Notes under the pieces: generated by a model
What the model saw: the letters and a program-made list of their open reading frames with translations, nothing else
Told to the model about the DNA's origin: nothing
Databases searched by the model: none
Assembly: GCF_043641665.1 (NCBI RefSeq)
Contig: NC_092197.1
Coordinates: forward strand, 20,935,650 to 20,999,649
DNA: 64,000 nucleotides
Direction: 5' to 3'
DNA from: Enoplosus armatus
Lineage: Eukaryota > Chordata > Actinopteri > Centrarchiformes > Enoplosidae
Shown: positions 58,601 to 64,000 of the stretch, piece by piece
Layout of the letters: the number at the start of each line of letters is the position of its first letter
How positions within the stretch are numbered: position 1 is the stretch's first letter
Position numbers and translations under genes: made by a program

Positions 58601-59272
58601 AATATAGATGTCTACTGGCTATAGATGCATTCTATCTCTCCCAGCTGTGTTTGAGCGGATATTTCTGAGGACTTTAAAAAGTCCGTAAAGATTTTAAAGT
58701 GACAGTCAGACAGTTAGGCCTCCACCCGAATCCAACAGCACCGAGTCCTGAAATATTCATCCTGACGAAAATGTCTGTGTGATTGCATGAACTGTCGCTG
58801 TGTGTTTATATATTTATACGCGGTGTGTGGCTTACATCCATTGCTATGACTGTGTGTGCGCGTGTGTGACACTCATTAGCTCTTCCTGCAGACTGTGGGC
58901 TGTAGAAGTGAGATAAATGAAACTTGTCCAACTCTCAGCCAAGTTTCATCTTATGAATTAAACAGCTGGCCCTCCTCTGCTCACCCAGCAGCCTGCAGCA
59001 GACATAAATCCTTTATTGCTCGCATAAAAAAACGCCACATTTCTGAGGTTTTTCAACCCTCATGATGTGATGATAGTCACAGGAAAATCCAACAGCCGAG
59101 ACCTCTTAACCTTTCTCAACCTTCAACACGGGATGTTTGTAATGGTGGAACCTCCCGAAACGAGATTAGTGTTTTAACTCGTGCCTGTTGTCTTTCTTCG
59201 ATTGAGATTCCTTTAAAAGTGGGAGGAAGGAGCGATGAGGAGGAGAGGGGAGACGAAGGTCGGATGTGGATC
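58601..59272. other. Gap, nothing recognised
   Basis: Unique sequence without coding signal. Confidence 0.4.
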
Positions 59273-59340
59273 CGAGAGAGAGAGAGAGAGAGGAAGAGAC
59301 GGAGGGTAGCAGAGAGAGAGAGAGAGAGGGAGAGAGACAT
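59273..59340. repeat. (GA)n and GA-rich tract
   Basis: Two GA runs (59273-59292 and 59311-59338) inside purine-rich DNA that continues to about 59450. Confidence 0.9.
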
Positions 59341-59573
59341 TTGATGGACTTTAATGAAAGCTCATGGAAAGAGGAGAGAAGCGGCGAAAGAGGAATGAGT
59401 GACTGCAGGGAAAGAAAAGAGACAGGCAAGGAGAGAAAGAGGGCGTGACAATAGAGGGACGTCGGAGACAAAAACGAAAGACGGAAAGTAAAATACATTG
59501 GGACATAGGCATCTATAGCCACACAGATTTATTCCTACAGTCATAGTTTAAAGATATAAATATATATATGTAT

Positions 59574-59700
59574 ATGGTAATTGGCTACATTTATATAGCG
59601 CTTTCATCCAAAGCACTTGCAACCATGGGGGGGGTCAAACACCCCCCCTCCGCAAACCTGTGATCGACGGAAAACTCGCTCTACCTCTTGAGTCGCGACC
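59574..59700 (-). repeat. SINE-like tail fragment
   Basis: GGCTACATTTATATAGCGCT, then TTTCATCCAAAGCACTTGCA and a gene-poor CTCTACC head, resembles the 'sized by seascape' fish SINE tails in reverse, but it is not the same family as 15129. Confidence 0.35.
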
Positions 59701-59724
59701 AGGCTTGAGTCTACTTCAAAGATT

Positions 59725-60360
59725 CCGCAACACTTTATATATTAAGGTACACATATTCACCATTAACTAGCTGCTTATTGGCTCTCTATTAGTCATTATA
59801 AAGCACTTATTAATGCCTTATTCTGCGTGGCCATATTCTACAACTACTCCGCCATTAACTAAGAGTTTTCCCTCAATAACCTCCTACTTACTGCTTATTG
59901 ATAAGTACTTCAGGAAGTGGCTGCACATGAATTACGGGCCATATAAGGTGGTAGTGCCACAAGAATAGTCATAATAAATATCAACGATTCTCAGAGGCGG
60001 GCTCCATTTAGTGCCCTGACTCCCACGTCCGATGCCTGCGTCCGAAGGCGAAGGACCTGGGAGGTAAAACAGTTAAGGGTTACTGACATGACCAGAGTAA
60101 GTGTGTATAATGATATGTCTATAATGGATTTACTAAGTGTGGGAGGCAACTTTAGACCTCACTTTAGAATGGGGAATATATCCTGAGTCAGAAAGACTCA
60201 ATTTAGTTAGTTAGTATTTGGACACCATTGACACTTCCTGTGGTACTACCACCTTATAAGGCCCGTAAATTCATGTACAGCAACTTCCTCACTTACTCTC
60301 AATAAGTCGTAATTAGGAAGTTATTGAGGGAAAGTTAATGGCTAGAATATGGTCCTTTCT
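59725..60360. mobile_element. Long inverted-repeat MITE
   Basis: The left arm, about 59830-59960 (GGCCATATTCTACAACTACT, CCCTCAATAACCTCC, TTACGGGCC, AAGGTGGTAGTGCCAC), is mirrored by the right arm, about 60240-60355 (GTGGTACTACCACCTTATAA, GGAAGTTATTGAGGGAAAG, CTAGAATATGG). The centre of about 280 nt is unique. No TA or TTAA border was established. Confidence 0.65.
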
Positions 60361-60567
60361 TGGTTAGCTCAGTGTTTGACACACATGGTGGAGTTTTAGA
60401 GACGCATACCGACGTAGCTCGAGTTCTGCAGACACATTGGGAGTTGTGTAGAGATATACAGTCTCGCGTGGAGTTGTAGTGTGACAGTCAGGAGCTGATA
60501 AGCTGGGGCCCTGAGGGCTGAGACAAAAAACTAAACCCATTACTGCTCTGACAAGGTCATCAACAGT

Positions 60568-60570
<3 letters not shown>

Positions 60571-60622
<52 letters not shown>
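60571..60622. repeat. (CA)n microsatellite
   Basis: Uninterrupted CA run of about 50 nt, the longest in the last 10 kb. Confidence 0.95.
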
Positions 60623-60624
<2 letters not shown>

Positions 60625-60837
60625 TCTGTCCTGTCATGCCGGGACAAGCTAAATTCTCCGTCACTTTATGGCGGCAGGCTGCTGGAGAGTTTTTTTTTTT
60701 TACGAGAGCTTTAAAAGAAGCGGCCCGTTAACGGGGCGGGATCCTTGTTAATATACTGCCTCGTCCTCGCCTCGCCACCCCGCACACTGCAGACCGATCC
60801 TCAACCAGCCGCCGCGCCGCCATTTAATCAGTGACTG

Positions 60838-61112
60838 GAGGAGGACCAGAGAAAGAGACAGAGGGAAGGGGAGAGGGAGGAGGGATAAGGGAGCTCTTAA
60901 AAGATGGAGGGAGGGAGGCAAGAGAGCAAGTGTGAGGGATAAGCAAGGGATGGAAAAGGTGACGTAAAGAGCAATGAGGGGAAGAGCGAAGAGGAGGAGG
61001 GATGGAAGGTTGGAGGAAGGAAGAGATGAAGAAAGGAAGGCGGAAAAGTGAGCAGAAGTAGAGAGCGAGGAAATAAGGGATAGAGGGGGAGCAGCGCAGA
61101 GGAGGAGGCACC
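60838..61112. repeat. GA-rich purine tract
   Basis: Strongly purine-rich on the plus strand (GGAGGGAGG and GAAAGGAAG motifs). It gives open frames on the minus strand by composition only. Confidence 0.8.
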
Positions 61113-61371
61113 CTCATCAGCATTCTGTCCTGACCGGGGCTTTATTGTGATGCCGGGCGACCAGTTGACACCACGACACCGCCGCCTGCTGCAGCATCTT
61201 CAGTTCAGTCCAAAAAGGCTCTGTTCGGCATGAAAGCTTCGGAAGAGCGCTGTTGCCGAAGCGTCAAAACACAATTTGTCCAAATACTTGGACAGCACGC
61301 GATGACGATAGTCAGAACGTTAACACAACATTACGACCAATTTATGTTTATTATGTATACAGCATATAATA

Positions 61372-61600
61372 TCAGAATCAGAAATACTTTATTGATCCCC
61401 GGGGGGGGGGATTATACATTACCGGTGCTCCCATTCAAGAGTAGAAAGTAGCATAAATTTAGAAATAAGAGTACCTACAAAAATGAGATATAAAAAAAAT
61501 ATGAATTAAAAAATATACACATTTACAATATTTAAGTGAAAAATAGAATAAAAAATATATACAATAACAATGTATATGTATTTGTATATATATATGTGTG
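61372..61600 (+). repeat. Retroposon 3'-end-like sequence with AT-rich tail
   Basis: AGAATCAGAAATACTTTATT and GATCCCCGGGGGGGGG, then AAATTTAGAAATAAGAGTAC and an AT-rich tail. This order is common at the 3' ends of fish retroposons, from memory. Confidence 0.5.
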
Positions 61601-64000
61601 TATTGCACTGTTTAAAGAATAAATAATATATAATGTGCATGGATTTGTGTGAATGCACGAAAGTCAAGACCACGATATGTTCAAGTGGTTCAAATTATGG
61701 GATCAAGGAATCAGAGCATTAAAACTGAAACACTTTTTTTCCCCCCTTCTGTATGTTTAACGAAAAAACAAACAAACTAGGCTTTATTACCACTTTGGTC
61801 TTATTTTCATAGTTTTCTATTTCTATCAGTAATCAAAACTCACAGGTTGTAAACGAGCCACACTTTATTCAGACTTCAGATTCCGATCCAGATTCCGGAA
61901 GTCAGACAGCCCTGGCTTTTCACTGGAATTTCAATGCGGGAAAGACGTATACGACAGTTCCGCGCCCACTGGCTTAGACGGTGTGCGTTCGCAGGTACTT
62001 TCACGCTGAATGTTCTGGCGTCACGTGGCTTCAACTCTGCCAACTTAAAACTCATTGACTGGTGCTGTTTTTTTGTCACGCCAAGCGATGTAGAGGTTGC
62101 GCAGAATGCTTAAAGGCCGCCTGTGTCTCAACACGATAACAAAGTCGAAGCCGGAAGTCTGTGTTTTTTTGTTTGTTTTTTCTTGTGATGCGGCAGGGGG
62201 GGGTGCTGAAGATGTCGAGCCCTGAGGAGGCTGAGCCGTCTGTTAAACTAGAATTATAAATGGTTTGTTCCACAACGTGTGTGTGTGTAGATGTAAATGA
62301 GATAAAAATAGATGTTACAATCAGTTCAGAATCAGTTGCGGGTGGGGGGGACGAGCACTCAAGCAGAAAACTTTGACTTTCACTGTCCTCAATTTGTGCA
62401 CAGGAAAACTGGGGCAACATTTAAATAAAAGAAATTGTCTTTCTGTGATTTGTTCACATCATCACCCTTTCACCATGTAATCTTGGTCAGTAGCGTTTTT
62501 GGTACAAACAGTGAAACACTCTTAACGAACCTCACAGAGGTTCTCCTGCATTAAAATCTCTAGCTGCCCTGCAGGCTTCTTTACTTATTAAATGCATCAA
62601 ACTGAAAATAATGATTCAGTTGCAACTTCTGCAGTGAACCAGAAAACAGCAAGTTCAAAACTGATGTGTGTTTATTTGAATCTGTCTTTGTCATTAATTG
62701 TGTTTCTGCTTCCAGTAGCTTTGACTGTCAGTAGATCAGAGGCCACAGAGCTGGGATCAGCCGAGTGACTTTTATATCTCATCCCTCTGGCCCACTGTAG
62801 TTATCTCTGCTCATTCCAGCTCTCTGTTAGCATCTTTTAGCGTCTGTCTCGTGTTTCATGCTGCCTTCAGGTGCTCCTCCAGCCTTACCTTCCTGGCTCA
62901 GAAGTCCCATTTATACATCCTGTGAGGCATTCAGGCGCCACACATCAGAAACAATGATTTTAAAATGTTCATGTTCCCGGCAGAGCAGTTCAACAACATG
63001 CTCAAGTACTTGCTAATTTCATTCGCAAAAATAAAGATGTGGTTATTCTTGTGTTTTATTTTTCCATTGACACATGCTCACGTCAGTATTTCTGAAAGCA
63101 CATGGAGGCAGCATCTGCTCTCTGATTGGCCGGAGACACAGATCCACACAGATGGGTTTCATTTGTTCAAATATACAGAGGCCAACAGCGGGGGAACTAA
63201 TATGATGGCTGGAAAACAATACAGTGTCAGATGAATTGTGGTGATTTATTTTTTCTTTTTTTCCCGTGAAACCTTTTGAATAATGACAAACATCCCCCAC
63301 AAGGGAATTTGATACATATGTGAAGCACCACTCCACAAGCGATGAATTAGCAATATATAGGACATATAAAACATGCAGTCATTGATTTCATATGAGAAAT
63401 GAGACGTGTGATGAATTCTCATATGCATGTGTGGATTTCAGATATTTGACTTCCACGTGTTTGTCTTGTTTCATTAAAGGCAAAACTGCAGTTTATTATG
63501 ACTGGTGTCGTATTTTCGCGGCTCCATCAGTTCTGTCAGTCAGTTATGATACGGCTCTAAGTATTTTCTGACATCTCTGAATGGAGAGATATCAATAGCA
63601 TCAATCAATCAATGTATCAAGAGTGCTGCAGGTGCACCAAACCTCGAGTTAAATTTGATCATATTATGGATATCAGCAACTACAAGCACCGTGGTGGGGG
63701 GAGACAACCTTTAAGCCCTGCCCCTCTGTGGATCTTAGGCTTAGTTTAGAGTTCCTTTTTTTTTTTTTTTAAATCTCTTACTGTCTTCTTACTCTTTGTC
63801 TTGTTCTTTTTTTCTCTCCTGCTTTTCACTTCCTCATCCATCCACTCCTTCTTTCCTTCTTCCCCCTCTCAAACAAACATGGCTGCTGCGTGCCACTTCT
63901 AAACTTGCATGTCATCTTGTGTTTTTTTTGTTGTTTTTTTTTACACCTGTGTGTATATGAACACGTAACAAACCCCTATTAATCTGATTATATGCTTGTG
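61601..64000. other. Gap: intron after FN3-4, nothing recognised
   Basis: No FN3-5 exon was found. There are a poly-T at about 63756-63771, a poly-G near 62196 and CT-rich DNA at 63780-63870. The segment 62550-63240 is unique sequence. Confidence 0.5.

Overview
The window is teleost fish genomic DNA. Split exons with GT/AG borders, very dense (CA)n, (GA)n and (TC)n microsatellites, and many copies of teleost-type dispersed repeats and DNA-transposon remnants all point that way. Nothing prokaryotic is present, and no RNA gene was found.

One real gene is visible. It is the middle part of dcc (netrin receptor, deleted in colorectal carcinoma), on the + strand. Nine exons between 18559 and 57212 join in one continuous frame and encode fibronectin type III (FN3) domains 1 to 4 of the extracellular region. 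Motifs such as [30 protein letters not shown] and [20 protein letters not shown] fit DCC rather than its paralogue neogenin. The immunoglobulin domains should lie upstream of the window. FN3-5, FN3-6, the membrane segment and the cytoplasmic tail should lie downstream. The coding part is about 1.2 kb of 64 kb.

Layout: 1-18558 is the intron before FN3-1, with no exon recognised, and holds MITEs, minisatellites and a tRNA-like SINE. 18559-26617 carries exons for FN3-1 and FN3-2. 31040-51897 carries the three exons of FN3-3, including a 50-nt exon followed by a 19.1-kb intron. That intron holds most of the mobile DNA: a Tc1 transposon inserted in a SINE, two LINE remnants, a hAT-like MITE, TTAA MITEs, a THAP-like fragment and a 21-nt minisatellite. 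53769-57212 carries FN3-4. 57213-64000 is the next intron, starting with a tandem duplication.

The most useful observations are these. The first exon has two same-phase acceptor choices 150 nt apart. The polypyrimidine tracts of two exons are (CT)n microsatellites. A Tc1 copy splits a SINE exactly at a TA. One MITE is nested in another. The 21-nt minisatellite keeps both strands open without being a gene. Assignments to families rest on recalled motifs and on repeat copies compared by eye inside the window; no database search was possible.
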